Assembly (NCBI RefSeq): GCF_000696575.1
Contig: NZ_JMSQ01000039.1
Span: 107,749-171,748, forward strand
Length of the DNA: 64,000 bases
From: Siccibacter colletis
Lineage (GTDB): Bacteria; Pseudomonadota; Gammaproteobacteria; Enterobacterales; Enterobacteriaceae
Reading direction: 5' to 3'
Numbering within the stretch: the first letter of the stretch is position 1; the number at the start of each line of letters is the position of its first letter. The notes beneath the pieces were generated by a model. It saw only the letters and a list, made by a program, of their open reading frames with translations, made no database searches and was not told the DNA's origin. The position numbers and the translations under genes were made by a program. Shown here piece by piece: positions 11,934 to 21,841 of the stretch.

Positions 11934-12673
11934 TATTTGCCCCCCATGTTGCCCGGCAGGCGAATTTTGCGCTCGACCAGATTCATTACCAGCATAATCA
12001 CGGCGTTAATGACCACGTAAGCAAGCGTAATGGCGGTGAACGACTCCCAGGCGTGGGCCGAGTAGTCGAGTAACTTGCCCGCCTGCGCCGCCATATCCAC
12101 CAGACCAATCGTCGAGGCGATGGCGGAGTTTTTCACCAGGTTCATCATCTCGGAGGTCATCGGGGGCACGATCACGCGATAGGCGTTAGGCAGCAGCACG
12201 TAACGGTAGGTTTGTGGCAGAGTGAGGCCCATTGCCAGACCCGCATTCTTCTGCCCGCGCGGCAGCGACTCAATCGCCGCACGGACCTGCTCGCAGACGC
12301 GCGCCGCCGTAAACAGCCCGAGACAGATCATGGACGAGACGAAGAACTGAATATTTGGGTCCAGCTCCGCTTTAAACCACATGCCGATATCTTCAGGCAG
12401 CAGCTCCGGCACCACCAGATACCAGGTAAAGAACTGCACGATCAGCGGGACGTTGCGGAACAGCTCAACGTAGCAGGTGCCGATTGCGGATAAGAAACGA
12501 TTAGGAACCGTACGCAGAATGCCAAACAGGGAACCGACCAGGAAAGCGATAATCCAGGCGCTGATCGACAGGGCGACGGTAACCTGAAAACCACTCCACA
12601 ACCAGCCGAGATAGGTGGTGTTGCCGAACGGGGCGGACTGCAGAAAGATCCCCCAGTTCCAGTCTATAGACAT
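11933..12673 (-). CDS. gltJ: Glutamate/aspartate ABC transporter permease GltJ
   Basis: 246 residues, with several membrane helices and the EAA-type loop ([19 protein letters not shown]). Partner of GltK in the inner membrane. Its start lies just after the SroC terminator hairpin (12692-12712), so expression of gltJKL relative to gltI depends on read-through of that structure; this matches the known attenuated organisation in E. coli and Salmonella. Confidence 0.97.
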   Translation of the reverse strand: MSIDWNWGIFLQSAPFGNTTYLGWLWSGFQVTVALSISAWIIAFLVGSLFGILRTVPNRFLSAIGTCYVELFRNVPLIVQFFTWYLVVPELLPEDIGMWFKAELDPNIQFFVSSMICLGLFTAARVCEQVRAAIESLPRGQKNAGLAMGLTLPQTYRYVLLPNAYRVIVPPMTSEMMNLVKNSAIASTIGLVDMAAQAGKLLDYSAHAWESFTAITLAYVVINAVIMLVMNLVERKIRLPGNMGGK

Positions 12674-12684
12674 AATACACTCCG

Positions 12685-12712
12685 AAAAAATGAGGGTAGC
12701 AGCGCTACCCTC
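12685..12712 (-). terminator. Partial terminator between gltI and gltJ (3' end of SroC)
   Basis: On the minus strand a perfect 9-bp stem GAGGGTAGC/GCTACCCTC with a three-base loop is followed by ATTTTTT. It sits inside the gltIJKL operon only 12-40 bp before the gltJ start, so it must be leaky for gltJKL to be made. Confidence 0.85.
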
Positions 12713-12850
12713 GAAGATTGTTAAGAAGCTGTTTACCCTTAGCGTTCAGGCGTCACGCTGTTTTTTTTGCCGTGCCGTTTGAGGGGCCGGCTGTGTTACC
12801 TGTACCTGCCGGGTAATTCGCGCCCGATGGGGAACGGCCATCAGGCGTAT
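12685..12850 (-). ncRNA. sroC: SroC small RNA (gltI 3' UTR / gltI-gltJ intergenic)
   Basis: The 237-bp gltI-gltJ spacer ends in a perfect terminator hairpin and carries no open frame, which is the exact location of SroC in E. coli and Salmonella. There it is released from the gltIJKL mRNA by RNase E and acts as a sponge that titrates the GcvB small RNA. The 3' end is set by the hairpin and U-run; the 5' end is approximate and based on the usual length of about 160 nt. Identification rests on position and terminator, not on alignment. Confidence 0.65.
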
Positions 12851-12910
12851 AGTCTGTCCGTGCTTCAGAGCAATCGTGAGGGCAGGAGGTCCCGCCCCTA
12901 ATGGTTGTAA

Positions 12911-13822
12911 TTAGTTAAGTGCCTTGTCGTTTGGCGCTTTGAACAGGGCTTTCATCTCTTCAGAAAGCTCAAAGTTCAGGTTCAGGTTTTTCGGTGGGAT
13001 TGGGTTTTTAAACCAGGTATCAAACCATTTCGCGCCTTCGCCGGAGGTTTCCACTTTGGCGATGGTGTCGTCGATCAGCTTTTTGAACTCGGTGTCACCC
13101 TTGCGCAGCATACAGCCGTAGGCTTCCTGCGACTGGGCAGTACCGACGATATCCCACTGATCCGGTTTCTTCGCTTTCGCGCGCTCGCCGGCAAGCAGGG
13201 CATCATCCATCATAAACGCCACCGCACGACCGCTCTCCAGCGTACGGAAAGAGTCACCGTGATCTTTCGCGCTGATGATGCGCATATCCATTTTCTTCTC
13301 GTCGTTCAGCTTATGCAGCAGCACTTCAGAGGTGGTGCCGGAGGTCACGACCACGGCTTTACCTTTGAGGTCCGGGAAGTCCTTAATCGCGCCGCCTTTT
13401 TTGGTCAGCAGACGGGTGCCGACAACGAAGATGGTGTTAGAGAAAGCTGCCTGTTTCTGGCGCTCAAGGTTGTTAGTGGTGGAGCCACACTCAAAATCAA
13501 AGGTGCCGTTCTGCAGCAGCGGAATACGGTTCTGAGATGTGATAGGGATCAGTTTGACCTGCAGATCCGGTTTGTTGAGTTTGGTTTTAACTGCCTCAAC
13601 AATCGCATTTGAGTAAGCCTGGGAGTAGCCGACCACTTTCTGTTGGTTATCGTAGTACGAGAATGGTACGGATGATTCACGATGGCCGACGACGATCACG
13701 CCGTTTTTGGCGATCTTATCCAGCGTGCTCGACTGCGCGGAGCCAGCAGCGTCTTCAGCGTGAGCCACGCCAGCGCTGACACCCATTACCAGCATTGCAG
13801 CGGCCAGTTTACGTAATTGCAT
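12911..13822 (-). CDS. gltI: Glutamate/aspartate periplasmic binding protein
   Basis: 303 residues, with a cleavable signal peptide (MQLRKL through GVAHA, about 22 residues) followed by a type-3 solute-binding domain. VGHRESSVPFSYYDN and the SGTTSEVLL segment are typical of GltI. The ATG at 13822 is chosen over an in-frame upstream ATG at 13930 because it is preceded by a strong AAAGGAG and begins a proper signal peptide matching E. coli GltI. It binds glutamate and aspartate in the periplasm and delivers them to GltJK. Confidence 0.97.
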   Translation of the reverse strand: MQLRKLAAAMLVMGVSAGVAHAEDAAGSAQSSTLDKIAKNGVIVVGHRESSVPFSYYDNQQKVVGYSQAYSNAIVEAVKTKLNKPDLQVKLIPITSQNRIPLLQNGTFDFECGSTTNNLERQKQAAFSNTIFVVGTRLLTKKGGAIKDFPDLKGKAVVVTSGTTSEVLLHKLNDEKKMDMRIISAKDHGDSFRTLESGRAVAFMMDDALLAGERAKAKKPDQWDIVGTAQSQEAYGCMLRKGDTEFKKLIDDTIAKVETSGEGAKWFDTWFKNPIPPKNLNLNFELSEEMKALFKAPNDKALN

Positions 13823-13930
13823 ATCCAACTCCTTTATCGCAGCGCCAGTGACGCTGTTGATACCCATGTGAGTGCGTATGTTGTTATGTCTGCCGTAATA
13901 TCGCGCAGTATTGTTGCTATTTGTTAACAT
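13823..13930 (-). promoter_or_regulatory. gltI leader with C/A-rich GcvB-type target
   Basis: The minus-strand leader is rich in A and C (AACAAATAGCAACAATAC, then CATAACAACATACG) and contains AACAACAT at 13878-13885, about 55 nt ahead of the gltI ATG. gltI is a known GcvB target and the GcvB R1 seed recognises CACAACAT-like elements. That this particular stretch is the target is inferred from sequence. Confidence 0.5.
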
Positions 13931-14001
13931 TCAGCCTGGCTTGATGTAAAGATTTCGCTATTAAATTGTTTATTTTTGCGAAGCGGGCCGCACCATTTAA
14001 A

Positions 14002-14034
14002 GGCAAAAATCTTTCCATGCACCATTCTGGTGCT
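14002..14034 (-). promoter_or_regulatory. NtrC-type palindrome and possible sigma-54 promoter upstream of gltI
   Basis: TGCACCATTCTGGTGCT (14018-14034) fits the NtrC dyad GCAC-N7-GTGC and is close to the glnA enhancer as remembered. Directly downstream on the minus strand lies TGGAAAGATTTTTGCC (14002-14017), with GG and GC separated by 10 bases as in -24/-12 sigma-54 promoters. The direct abutment is unusual, because NtrC enhancers normally lie further away, so one of the two could be fortuitous. The other bases of 13931-14150 show nothing assignable. Confidence 0.45.
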
Positions 14035-14152
14035 GCTGTTGTCCCGCACTGGTGCAGATGAGGCTGTCGGGCCTGACATCGCGGCGGATGGCTAATCTGT
14101 TGATAAGTAATAAGCAAGGGATGTGCCAGAAATGGTAAACGCGGAGCGGGGA

Positions 14153-14180
14153 ACAAAAAAAAGCCCGCAGAGGCGGGCTT
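14153..14180 (-). terminator. Intrinsic terminator after lnt
   Basis: Minus-strand stem GCCCGC/GCGGGC (14163-14178) followed by a run of eight or more U, located immediately after the lnt stop at 14188. It closes the phoL-ybeY-corC-lnt transcript. Confidence 0.88.
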
Positions 14181-14187
14181 TGAGGGA

Positions 14188-15732
14188 TTATGCCTTACGA
14201 CGTCGAGCGCGCAGGCTGGCAATCAGCGCGACAAATCCGGCCAGCGCGGTGAGCGCCCACAGCGGCCAGTTACCAAAACGCGCATAAGGCGTCAGGCCGG
14301 TGGTTGGCGTAACCTCAGCGACCAGCGTCTGCCGCGTGAACTGCGGGATCATCGACTGGACTTCGCCCTGCGGGCCAATCACCGCCGTCACGCCATTGTT
14401 GGTGCTGCGCAGCAGCGGTCGCGCCAGCTCCAGCGCGCGCATACGCGCCATCTGGAAGTGCTGCCACGGGCCGATAGAGTGGCCAAACCAGGCATCGTTG
14501 GAGATGGTGAGCAGGAAATCGGTATCCGGACGGAAGTTGTCCCGCACCTGCTCGCCGAGAATGATCTCGTAGCAGATCGCGGCCGTCATTTTAAAACCGT
14601 GCGCGCTAAGCTGGGGCTGGACGTAAGGCCCGCGGCTGAACGAGGACATCGGCAGGTCGAAGAACGGGGCCAGCGGACGCAGAATGCTTTCCAGCGGCAC
14701 AAACTCGCCAAACGGCACCAGATGGTTTTTGTTGTAGCGGTTAGGGGAGGTGTAGCTGTAAGGGCTGCCCTCGCCGAGGGTAATGATGGTGTTGTAGGTG
14801 TCGTAACGGTTTTTGCCGTTCAGACGCGCATCCACCAGACCGGTAATTAATGTACTGTTACGCGCGCGCAGCAGCGAGTCCATGGTGGAGAGCAGACGCT
14901 GCTGGTTAATCTCCAGGTCCGGAATAGCGGATTCCGGCCAGATAATCAGCTGGGATTTACCCATCTGCGCCTGCGTCGCGGAGGTGTAGATATCCAGCGT
15001 GCGATACAGCTCGTCCTCATTCCACTTTAGCGCCTGAGGGATATTGCCCTGCACCAGCGCAACCTGAGTGGTACGCTCCGGCACGGCGCTAAACCAGCTC
15101 AGATAGCGCAGCGGCCAGACCAGGGCAAACAGCGCCACGGCCAGCGCCAGCGGACGCCAGTTACGGTGTGCTGCCGCCAGCACCAGCATACCGCTTATCG
15201 CCATCAGCAGGACGGTGATGCTCTCCACCCCGAGGATCGGCGCCAGGCCTTTTAACGGCCCGTCAATCTGGCTATAGCCAAACTGCAGCCACGGGAAACC
15301 GGTAAGCACCCAGCCGCGCAGAAATTCGCTGCACTGCCACACCACCGGCGCGGCGATAACCAGCCTTACCCAGCCCGCAGTCGGCCACAGGCGCGTCAGC
15401 ACCCCGGCAAACAGTCCGGTGTAGAGCGAGAGATACGCGGCAAGCAGAACCACCAGGAAGATGTTAACTGGCTCCGGCATACCGCCGAACTGGGCGATAC
15501 TGACGTAAACCCAGTTGACGCCGCTGCCGAACAGACCCAGCCCCCAGAAGAAGCCAATGGCGGCGCTTTGCCTGACGGTGCGATGCAGCGTGAGTCCCTG
15601 CAGCGCAACCAGTGAAATCAGCGCGGCGGGCCAGAAATCAAAAGGAGAAAAAGCCAGCGTACCGCTGGCTCCGAATAGCAGGGCCAGCAGCAGTCGAACT
15701 GGCTGGCGGTTATACCAGGAAACAACTTCCAT
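14188..15732 (-). CDS. lnt: Apolipoprotein N-acyltransferase
   Basis: 514 residues. The N-terminal half is a set of about six to seven membrane helices; the C-terminal half is a periplasmic nitrilase-like domain with the catalytic Glu in WPESAIPD, the Lys region before FGEFVPLES, and the Cys nucleophile in [13 protein letters not shown]. Lnt adds the third acyl chain to the amino-terminal Cys of lipoproteins such as RlpA, LptE and the immunity lipoproteins in this window. The start is 5 bp after the corC stop. Confidence 0.98.
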   Translation of the reverse strand: MEVVSWYNRQPVRLLLALLFGASGTLAFSPFDFWPAALISLVALQGLTLHRTVRQSAAIGFFWGLGLFGSGVNWVYVSIAQFGGMPEPVNIFLVVLLAAYLSLYTGLFAGVLTRLWPTAGWVRLVIAAPVVWQCSEFLRGWVLTGFPWLQFGYSQIDGPLKGLAPILGVESITVLLMAISGMLVLAAAHRNWRPLALAVALFALVWPLRYLSWFSAVPERTTQVALVQGNIPQALKWNEDELYRTLDIYTSATQAQMGKSQLIIWPESAIPDLEINQQRLLSTMDSLLRARNSTLITGLVDARLNGKNRYDTYNTIITLGEGSPYSYTSPNRYNKNHLVPFGEFVPLESILRPLAPFFDLPMSSFSRGPYVQPQLSAHGFKMTAAICYEIILGEQVRDNFRPDTDFLLTISNDAWFGHSIGPWQHFQMARMRALELARPLLRSTNNGVTAVIGPQGEVQSMIPQFTRQTLVAEVTPTTGLTPYARFGNWPLWALTALAGFVALIASLRARRRKA

Positions 15733-15737
15733 TTGAA

Positions 15738-16616
15738 TTATTCATCCAGGTTTGGCGGCGGGGCATCGTCCGGGAATTTGACATGGACCTGAATCACGCG
15801 GCGGCTGTCCGCCATCGCCACTTTGAACTGGTAACCATTAATGTCGATGGTTTCACCGCGCGCAGGGAGATGACCAAATGCCTGCATCACCAAGCCACCG
15901 ATGGTGTCAACTTCATCATCGCTGAAGCTGGTGCCAAAGGTGTCGTTGAAATCTTCAATCGACGCCAGAGCGCGTACCGTCCACGTATGGCGGCTCAGCT
16001 GGCGGAAATCGATATCCTCTTCGTCATCGTATTCGTCTTCAATCTCACCGACGATAAGCTCAAGAATATCTTCAATGGTCACAAGGCCCGACACGCCGCC
16101 GAACTCGTCAATCACAATCGCCATGTGGTAGCGCAGGGAGCGAAACTCTTTCAGCATGCGGTCTACACGCTTGCTTTCCGGCACCACAACAGCCTGACGT
16201 AGCACTTTATCCATGCTGAAGGCTTCCGCATCGCTGCGCATAAACGGCAGCAGATCTTTCGCCATCAGGATCCCTTCGATGTGATCCTTATCTTCACTGA
16301 TGACCGGGAAACGCGAGTGGGCTGACTCAATAATGACGTCGAGACACTCATCCAGTGTCTGGTTGCGTTTCAGGGTGACCATCTGTGAGCGGGGGATCAT
16401 GATGTCGCGGACGCGCTGGTCAGCAATATCCATCACCCCTTCAAGCATATCGCGCGTATCTTCATCGATAAGCTCGTTCTGCCCGGAATCACGAATCAAA
16501 GCCAGCAGCTCTTCACGGTTTTTTGGCTCGCCGTGGAAAAGCTGACTCAGAATGAGTGAGAAAAATCCTTTTTTGGTATTAGGTGAATCGCTACTGTGTG
16601 AATTGTCGTCGCTCAT
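15738..16616 (-). CDS. corC: CorC/YbeX, CBS-domain magnesium/cobalt efflux-associated protein
   Basis: 292 residues with a tandem CBS pair (about residues 65-190, including MIPRSQMV and RFPVISED) and a C-terminal CorC/HlyC transporter-associated domain (about residues 205-285). The C-terminus is acidic and soluble; there is no membrane segment, unlike CorB-type relatives. Genetically it is linked to Mg/Co efflux through CorA and more recently to ribosome assembly, consistent with its neighbour ybeY. A 78-bp gap with a small hairpin separates it from ybeY. Confidence 0.95.
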   Translation of the reverse strand: MSDDNSHSSDSPNTKKGFFSLILSQLFHGEPKNREELLALIRDSGQNELIDEDTRDMLEGVMDIADQRVRDIMIPRSQMVTLKRNQTLDECLDVIIESAHSRFPVISEDKDHIEGILMAKDLLPFMRSDAEAFSMDKVLRQAVVVPESKRVDRMLKEFRSLRYHMAIVIDEFGGVSGLVTIEDILELIVGEIEDEYDDEEDIDFRQLSRHTWTVRALASIEDFNDTFGTSFSDDEVDTIGGLVMQAFGHLPARGETIDINGYQFKVAMADSRRVIQVHVKFPDDAPPPNLDE

Positions 16617-16654
16617 GGCGTTCGTTCAGGTTCTCGTGTTGGTTGATGTCTGCA

Positions 16655-16672
16655 ACCCCGCAGTGGCGGGGT
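16655..16672 (-). other. Intercistronic hairpin between ybeY and corC
   Basis: A perfect 7-bp stem ACCCCGC/GCGGGGT with a 4-base loop lies in the 78-bp spacer. No U-run follows on either strand, so a processing or mRNA-stability role is more likely than termination. Confidence 0.45.
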
Positions 16673-16694
16673 GCGATACAGTGGCACAGGCCGG

Positions 16695-17162
16695 TTACTC
16701 TTTCTCGGCAATGTACGGATCGGCGAAGCCCAGGGCAAGCATTATCTCTGTCTCAATCCCTTCCATCTCTTCGGCTTCGTCGTCTTCAATATGGTCATAG
16801 CCCAGCAGATGCAGACTACCGTGGATCACCATATGCGCCCAGTGGGCGTTGAGCGGTTTATCCTGCTCGACCGCTTCGCGCTCCACAACCTGGCGGCAGA
16901 TAATCAGATCGCCCAGCAGCGGCAGCTCAATGCCCGGCGGGGCCTCAAATGGGAAAGAGAGCACGTTGGTGGACTTATCTTTGCCGCGGTACGTCAGGTT
17001 CAGTTCGTGGCTTTCCGGCTCGTCTACCAGGCGGATAGTCACTTCCGCTTCTTCCTGAAACTGGGGGATCACCGCATCCAGCCAGGCCTGAAACTGGGCT
17101 TCATCCGGAAGCCCGGTGGTGTCTTCGCAAGCCACTTGTAGATCTAACATCACCTGGCTCAT
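16695..17162 (-). CDS. ybeY: YbeY endoribonuclease
   Basis: 155 residues. The zinc-binding signature [15 protein letters not shown] (H-x3-H-x5-H) is intact at about residues 110-125. YbeY takes part in 16S rRNA 3'-end maturation and ribosome quality control. The 4-bp overlap with phoL shows coupled translation, and the family is usually encoded in this order. Confidence 0.97.
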   Translation of the reverse strand: MSQVMLDLQVACEDTTGLPDEAQFQAWLDAVIPQFQEEAEVTIRLVDEPESHELNLTYRGKDKSTNVLSFPFEAPPGIELPLLGDLIICRQVVEREAVEQDKPLNAHWAHMVIHGSLHLLGYDHIEDDEAEEMEGIETEIMLALGFADPYIAEKE

Positions 17163-18220
17163 TGACGCTCCTGCGAGCCGGCGTCATGCGCCTGCGCTTC
17201 ACGTTTACGCTCGGCGGCCTGCTCGGCTTTACGCTTCTGCTCCGCCTCTTCCCAGGCTTCATAGGCGATAACGATGCGCGCGACCACCGGGTGGCGCACC
17301 ACGTCTTCGCTGTGGAAGAAGTTAAAGCTGATCTCCTCCACGCCGGAGAGCACGTCAATGGCGTGACGCAGGCCGGATTTGGTGCTGCGCGGCAGGTCGA
17401 TCTGGGTAATGTCGCCGGTAATCACCGCTTTCGAGTTAAAGCCGATACGCGTCAGGAACATTTTCATCTGTTCGATGGTGGTGTTCTGGCTCTCATCCAG
17501 AATGATGAACGCGTCGTTCAGCGTACGGCCACGCATGTAGGCCAGCGGCGCGACTTCAATCACGTTGCGCTCCATCAGCTTTTCAACGCGCTCGAAGCCC
17601 AGCATTTCGAACAGCGCATCGTAGAGCGGACGCAGATAAGGATCGACCTTCTGGCTGAGATCCCCCGGCAGGAAGCCGAGTTTCTCACCGGCTTCTACCG
17701 CCGGACGGGTCAGCAGAATACGACGGATCTCCTGACGCTCCAGCGCATCCACCGCCGCTGCGACCGCGAGGTAGGTTTTACCGGTACCCGCCGGGCCAAC
17801 GCCGAAGGTGATGTCATGGTCAAGAATATTGGCGATGTACTGCGCCTGGTTTGGCGTACGCGGCTTGATCACGCCACGTTTGGTTTTGATGTTTACCGCT
17901 TTGCCAAACTCGGGCACGCTTTCGGCGGTCTGTTCCAGCACGCGGGATTCTTTGATCGCCAGGTGAATGTTTTCCGGATCGATGTCGTTAATCTGACCGC
18001 GCACCGGGGCGGTATCAACATAGAGATCGCGCAGAATGTTCACGGCAGCGTTCACGCATAGCGTTCTGCCGGTGAGCTTAAAGTGGTTATCGCGACGGTT
18101 GATTTCGATGCCCAGACGTCGTTCGAGCTGCTTAATATTGTCGTCGAACGGGCCGCACAAACTCAGCAGACGGGCATTGTCTGCAGGTTCCAGCGTTATT
18201 TCACGTGTATCGATATTCAA
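17159..18220 (-). CDS. phoL: PhoH-like NTPase PhoL (YbeZ)
   Basis: 353 residues: an N-terminal KH-like region and a PhoH-family ATPase domain with Walker A GPAGTGKT (about residue 143) and Walker [11 protein letters not shown] (about residue 240). The C-terminus is a charged, Ala/Glu/Lys-rich helix that is a few residues longer than in E. coli. It is believed to work with YbeY in rRNA maturation. The phoL-ybeY-corC-lnt group is heat-shock regulated in E. coli; I looked for a sigma-32 promoter in 18221-18443 and could not assign one convincingly. Confidence 0.96.
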   Translation of the reverse strand: MNIDTREITLEPADNARLLSLCGPFDDNIKQLERRLGIEINRRDNHFKLTGRTLCVNAAVNILRDLYVDTAPVRGQINDIDPENIHLAIKESRVLEQTAESVPEFGKAVNIKTKRGVIKPRTPNQAQYIANILDHDITFGVGPAGTGKTYLAVAAAVDALERQEIRRILLTRPAVEAGEKLGFLPGDLSQKVDPYLRPLYDALFEMLGFERVEKLMERNVIEVAPLAYMRGRTLNDAFIILDESQNTTIEQMKMFLTRIGFNSKAVITGDITQIDLPRSTKSGLRHAIDVLSGVEEISFNFFHSEDVVRHPVVARIVIAYEAWEEAEQKRKAEQAAERKREAQAHDAGSQERQ

Positions 18221-18386
18221 ACTTATCCTCTTGTCTCACGGGACGGCTAAGGTGGACCAAAGCCTTACGGAATTTTCACAGGCCTGTGTGAAGTATTCAC
18301 GGCACCGGAAAAAGGCGCAAGCATTGGGGATGATATTTGGGTGCTGCTTTCAGAAAGCAAGGGCAAAAAAGGAATTTGCTGGAGCA

Positions 18387-18413
18387 GGGCTGTACGGCGG
18401 AACCGCACAGCCC
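18387..18413. other. Stable hairpin downstream of miaB
   Basis: GGGCTGTGCGG and CCGTACAGCCC (minus strand) can pair as an 11-bp stem containing one G-T pair, around a short loop, 31 bp past the miaB stop. A T-rich stretch follows only after about 18 bases, so it is at best an atypical terminator. The rest of 18221-18443 has no gene. Confidence 0.4.
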
Positions 18414-18443
18414 GGACGGCCCGCAGAGCGGGGCCGGATGACG

Positions 18444-19868
18444 TTACGGCTGGTAAATCCCGACGCCGATGTCGTTCTCTTTACGCGTGCGGGCAATGAC
18501 CGACGCCGGCGTTTCCGCCACGCGCAGGCCCATCTCCGCTTCGGTGCGCACCAGCCTCGCGCGCAGGGAGTTTGGCAGCACTTCGGTGATCTCAACGTCA
18601 ACAAACTTACCGACCATATCCGGGGTGCCTTCGAAGTTCACCACGCGGTTATTTTCGGTGCGGCCCGACAGCGCCATGATGCTTTTGCGCGAGGTGCCTT
18701 CCACCAGAATGCGCTGGGTGGTGCCGAGCATGCGGCGGCTCCACGCCATCGCCTGCTGGTTGATGCGATCCTGCAGAATATAGAGACGCTGTTTCTTCTC
18801 CTCTTCCGGAACATCATCCACCATGTCCGCCGCCGGGGTGCCTGGGCGCGCCGAGAAGATAAAGCTGAAGCTGACATCAAAGTTCACTTCAGCGATAAGC
18901 TTCATGGTCTGTTCGAAGTCCTGGGTGGTTTCGCCCGGGAAGCCGACGATAAAGTCGGAGCTGATCTGAATATCCGGACGCGCCGCGCGCAGCTTGCGAA
19001 TGATTGCTTTGTACTCCAGCGCGGTGTGGGTGCGGCCCATCAGATTCAGGACGCGATCAGAACCGCTTTGCACCGGCAGGTGCAGGAAGCTCACCAGCTC
19101 AGGGGTATCGCGGTACACCTCGATAATATCGTCGGTGAACTCGATCGGGTGGCTGGTGGTGAAGCGGATACGATCGATGCCGTCGATGGCCGCCACCAGA
19201 CGCAGCAGATCGGCAAAGGTGCCGGTGCTGCCGTCATAGTTCTCTCCGCGCCAGGCGTTGACGTTCTGGCCAAGCAGGTTGACTTCGCGCACGCCCTGCG
19301 CAGCAAGCTGGGCGATCTCAAACAGAATATCGTCGCTCGGACGGCTCACTTCTTCCCCGCGGGTGTACGGCACCACGCAGTAGGTACAGTATTTATTGCA
19401 GCCTTCCATGATGGAGACGAAGGCGGTCGGGCCATCAGCACGCGGTTCCGGCAGGCGGTCAAATTTTTCGATTTCCGGGAAGCTGATATCCACGACCGGA
19501 CTTTTCGTGCCGCGCACCTGGTTAATCATCTCCGGCAGACGATGCAGGGTCTGTGGGCCAAAGATAATATCGACGTAGTGGGCGCGCTGGCGAATATGGT
19601 CACCTTCCTGCGAGGCCACGCAGCCGCCGACGCCAATGATGATGTCGGGATTTTTCGCCTTCAGCAGCTTCCAGCGACCCAGCTGATGAAACACTTTTTC
19701 CTGAGCCTTCTCGCGGATTGAGCAGGTATTGAGCAGCAGCACGTCGGCCTCTTCAGCCACGTCGGTCAACTGATAACCGTGGGTTGCGTCCAGCAGATCG
19801 GCCATCTTGGATGAATCGTACTCGTTCATCTGACAGCCCCAGGTTTTAATATGGAGTTTTTTTGTCAT
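18444..19868 (-). CDS. miaB: MiaB, tRNA-2-methylthio-N6-isopentenyladenosine methylthiotransferase
   Basis: 474 residues, exactly the E. coli length when started at the ATG at 19868 ([19 protein letters not shown]). An upstream in-frame ATG at 20003 is rejected because the intervening translation has no homology to the family. It contains the N-terminal UPF0004 domain with its own Fe-S cysteines (GCQMN, NTCSIRE, GGCVA), the radical-SAM motif CNKYCTYC, and a C-terminal TRAM domain. It adds the methylthio group at A37 of tRNAs reading UNN codons. It diverges from ubiF. Confidence 0.97.
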   Translation of the reverse strand: MTKKLHIKTWGCQMNEYDSSKMADLLDATHGYQLTDVAEEADVLLLNTCSIREKAQEKVFHQLGRWKLLKAKNPDIIIGVGGCVASQEGDHIRQRAHYVDIIFGPQTLHRLPEMINQVRGTKSPVVDISFPEIEKFDRLPEPRADGPTAFVSIMEGCNKYCTYCVVPYTRGEEVSRPSDDILFEIAQLAAQGVREVNLLGQNVNAWRGENYDGSTGTFADLLRLVAAIDGIDRIRFTTSHPIEFTDDIIEVYRDTPELVSFLHLPVQSGSDRVLNLMGRTHTALEYKAIIRKLRAARPDIQISSDFIVGFPGETTQDFEQTMKLIAEVNFDVSFSFIFSARPGTPAADMVDDVPEEEKKQRLYILQDRINQQAMAWSRRMLGTTQRILVEGTSRKSIMALSGRTENNRVVNFEGTPDMVGKFVDVEITEVLPNSLRARLVRTEAEMGLRVAETPASVIARTRKENDIGVGIYQP

Positions 19869-20040
19869 CGACTTGCTCATGCTTAAGTTAAAGCCAGGAT
19901 TGCAGGCCGCGTATTGTAATGCTTTGCTGAGGATGTGACCAGCCTGAAGCCCGGATTGCTGGCGTGGGCGTTCGCAATGCGGTGACAGGCAACGCGCAGG
20001 CAAAAAATCCGGTACACTTGAGGGATCAGCGAAAGGATAA

Positions 20041-21222
20041 ATGACTATGGCAAATCAACCCATTGACGTCGCCGTTGTAGGCGGAGGCATGGTCGGCGCC
20101 GCCGCGGCGCTGGGACTGGCGCAGCAGGGATTCACGGTCGCGGTTATCGATCATGCGGAGCCGCCGGCCTTTGACCCCGCCGCACCGGTGGACGTGCGTA
20201 TTTCGGCCATCAGCAGCGCCTCGGTGGGGCTGTTGCGCAGCCTTGGGGTGTGGGAGGCGATTCAGGCGATGCGCTGCCACCCCTACAGCCGGCTGGAAAC
20301 CTGGGAGTGGGAGAGCGCGCAGGTGGTGTTTGACGCCGCCGATCTCAACCTTCCCGAGCTGGGCTACATGGTAGAGAACAACGTGCTGCAGCGTGCGCTC
20401 TGGGAGCAGATGGTGGCACACCCGCGTATCACGCTGCGTTGCCCGACGACGCTAAGCGCGCTGCATCGTCACGCCGACAGCAGCACGCTGGAGTGCGCGG
20501 ATGGTGAGACGCTGACGGCGCGGCTGGTCGTCGGTGCCGACGGCGCTAACTCCCAGGTCCGCCGCTGGGCCGGGATTGGCGTCCATGCCTGGCAGTACCA
20601 GCAATCCTGCATGCTTATCTCGGTTAAATGCGAGAATGCGCCAGGGCGCAGCACCTGGCAGCACTTTACGCCCAACGGCCCGCATGCGTTCCTGCCGCTG
20701 TTTGATTCCTGGGCTTCACTGGTGTGGTACGACCGGCCGGCACGTATTCGCCAGCTGCAGGGCATGAGCATGGCGCAGCTGAAGCGCGAAATTAATGTAC
20801 ATTTCCCGGCGCGGCTGGGTGAGGTAACCCCGGTTGCTGCGGGCGCGTTTCCGCTAACCCGGCGTCATGCGGTGGACTACGTTCAGCCGGGGCTGGTGCT
20901 GGTGGGCGATGCGGCGCACACCATTCACCCGCTGGCGGGGCAGGGGGTAAACCTGGGTTATCGCGATGTGGATGCGCTGATTGACGTGCTGGCCAACGCG
21001 CGCAGCGTCGGCGAGAACTGGGCGAGCCTTGAGGTGCTCAAACGCTATCAGCGTTGTCGTCAGGCGGATAATTTCCTGATGCAGAGCGGGATGGATCTGT
21101 TCTACGCCGGGTTCAGCAATAACCTCGCACCGCTGCGCGCGCTGCGTAACATCGGATTGATGGCAGCGAATCGCGCTGGCGTGTTGAAACGGCAGGCGCT
21201 GAAGTACGCGCTAGGGCTTTGA
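20041..21222 (+). CDS. ubiF: UbiF, 3-demethoxyubiquinol 3-hydroxylase
   Basis: 393 residues. FAD-dependent aromatic hydroxylase with an N-terminal Rossmann motif [14 protein letters not shown] and the second FAD motif [16 protein letters not shown] near residue 290. It carries out a late ring hydroxylation in aerobic ubiquinone-8 synthesis. ATG at 20041 or 20047 could both be used; AAAGGA lies just upstream. It is transcribed away from miaB and ends at its own terminator. Confidence 0.96.
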   Translation: MTMANQPIDVAVVGGGMVGAAAALGLAQQGFTVAVIDHAEPPAFDPAAPVDVRISAISSASVGLLRSLGVWEAIQAMRCHPYSRLETWEWESAQVVFDAADLNLPELGYMVENNVLQRALWEQMVAHPRITLRCPTTLSALHRHADSSTLECADGETLTARLVVGADGANSQVRRWAGIGVHAWQYQQSCMLISVKCENAPGRSTWQHFTPNGPHAFLPLFDSWASLVWYDRPARIRQLQGMSMAQLKREINVHFPARLGEVTPVAAGAFPLTRRHAVDYVQPGLVLVGDAAHTIHPLAGQGVNLGYRDVDALIDVLANARSVGENWASLEVLKRYQRCRQADNFLMQSGMDLFYAGFSNNLAPLRALRNIGLMAANRAGVLKRQALKYALGL

Positions 21223-21240
21223 GTCAGGCTGATAAGTGAA

Positions 21241-21263
21241 AGGGCGGGAAACCGCCTTTTTTT
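21241..21263 (+). terminator. Terminator of ubiF
   Basis: Stem GGCGG/CCGCC with a GAAA tetraloop (21243-21256) followed by seven T, 20 bp after the ubiF stop. Confidence 0.88.
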
Positions 21264-21279
21264 GTGGACGGCTGAAAAG

Positions 21280-21308
21280 CAAAAAGCTCGCCGAAGCGAG
21301 CTTTTTTA
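21280..21308 (-). terminator. Terminator of the tRNA operon
   Basis: A 7-bp stem AGCTCGC/GCGAGCT with a four-base loop (21285-21302). On the minus strand it is followed by TTTTTG, just past the last tRNA gene; A/T runs on both sides make it potentially bidirectional. Confidence 0.87.
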
Positions 21309-21312
21309 AGAG

Positions 21313-21387
21313 TGGCTGGGGTACGAGGATTCGAACCTCGGAATGCCGGAATCAGAATCCGGTGCCTTACCGCTTGGCGATACCCCA
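21313..21387 (-). tRNA. glnX: tRNA-Gln (anticodon CUG)
   Basis: 75 nt with encoded CCA. The acceptor UGGGGUA pairs with UACCCCA, and the anticodon loop reads UUCUGAU, giving anticodon CUG. It is the last gene of the operon and appears identical to the neighbouring copy at 21425-21499. Confidence 0.97.
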
Positions 21388-21424
21388 ACAGGGCGCGTTT
21401 ATCAGATAAACGACTTTTCAAATT

Positions 21425-21499
21425 TGGCTGGGGTACGAGGATTCGAACCTCGGAATGCCGGAATCAGAATCCGGTGCCTTACCGCTTGGCGATACCCCA
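21425..21499 (-). tRNA. glnV: tRNA-Gln (anticodon CUG)
   Basis: 75 nt, encoded CCA, anticodon CUG. Tandem duplicate of the following tRNA-Gln gene, with a 37-bp spacer between the two. Confidence 0.97.
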
Positions 21500-21505
21500 A
21501 GAAAG

Positions 21506-21582
21506 TGGTGGCTACGACGGGAATCGAACCTGTGACCCCAGCATTATGAGTGCTGTGCTCTAACCAGCTGAGCTACGTAGCC
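21506..21582 (-). tRNA. metU: tRNA-Met (elongator, anticodon CAU)
   Basis: 77 nt with encoded CCA and anticodon CAU. The acceptor GGCUACG pairs fully with CGUAGCC, which marks it as elongator rather than initiator tRNA-Met. The sequence appears identical to the first gene of the operon. Confidence 0.96.
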
Positions 21583-21652
21583 AAATTGTACTGCTTTACC
21601 CGTATTTCTACCGGTATGACCTTCGCGTTAACCTGCGCAAGTCGGGAAAATA

Positions 21653-21727
21653 TGGCTGGGGTACCTGGATTCGAACCAGGGAATGCCGGTATCAAAAACC
21701 GGTGCCTTACCGCTTGGCGATACCCCA
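21653..21727 (-). tRNA. glnU: tRNA-Gln (anticodon UUG)
   Basis: 75 nt with encoded CCA; the anticodon loop gives UUG. E. coli carries two such genes here (glnU and glnW); only one is present in this window, so the symbol could equally be glnW. Confidence 0.95.
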
Positions 21728-21749
21728 TCCGTGCAACGCTTATTGGGAA

Positions 21750-21834
21750 TGGTGCGGGAGGCGAGACTTGAACTCGCACACCTTGCGGCGCCAGAACCTA
21801 AATCTGGTGCGTCTACCAATTTCGCCACTCCCGC
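21750..21834 (-). tRNA. leuW: tRNA-Leu (anticodon UAG)
   Basis: 85 nt class II tRNA with a long variable arm, encoded CCA and anticodon UAG. The acceptor GCGGGAG pairs with CUCCCGC. Confidence 0.96.
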
Positions 21835-21841
21835 AAAAAGA

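Noticed and set aside
13823..13930. N-terminal extension of gltI from the ATG at 13930
   Set aside because: The added residues precede a perfect signal peptide and ribosome-binding site; the C/A-rich stretch fits a leader RNA instead.
18221..18386. Sigma-32 promoter for phoL-ybeY-corC-lnt
   Set aside because: TCTGAAA and CCCCAAT elements are present but 18 bases apart, outside the usual spacing, and both match poorly.
18036..19721. 561-codon plus-strand open frame antisense to miaB and the start of phoL
   Set aside because: It lies across two well-conserved genes on the opposite strand and shows no recognisable domain.
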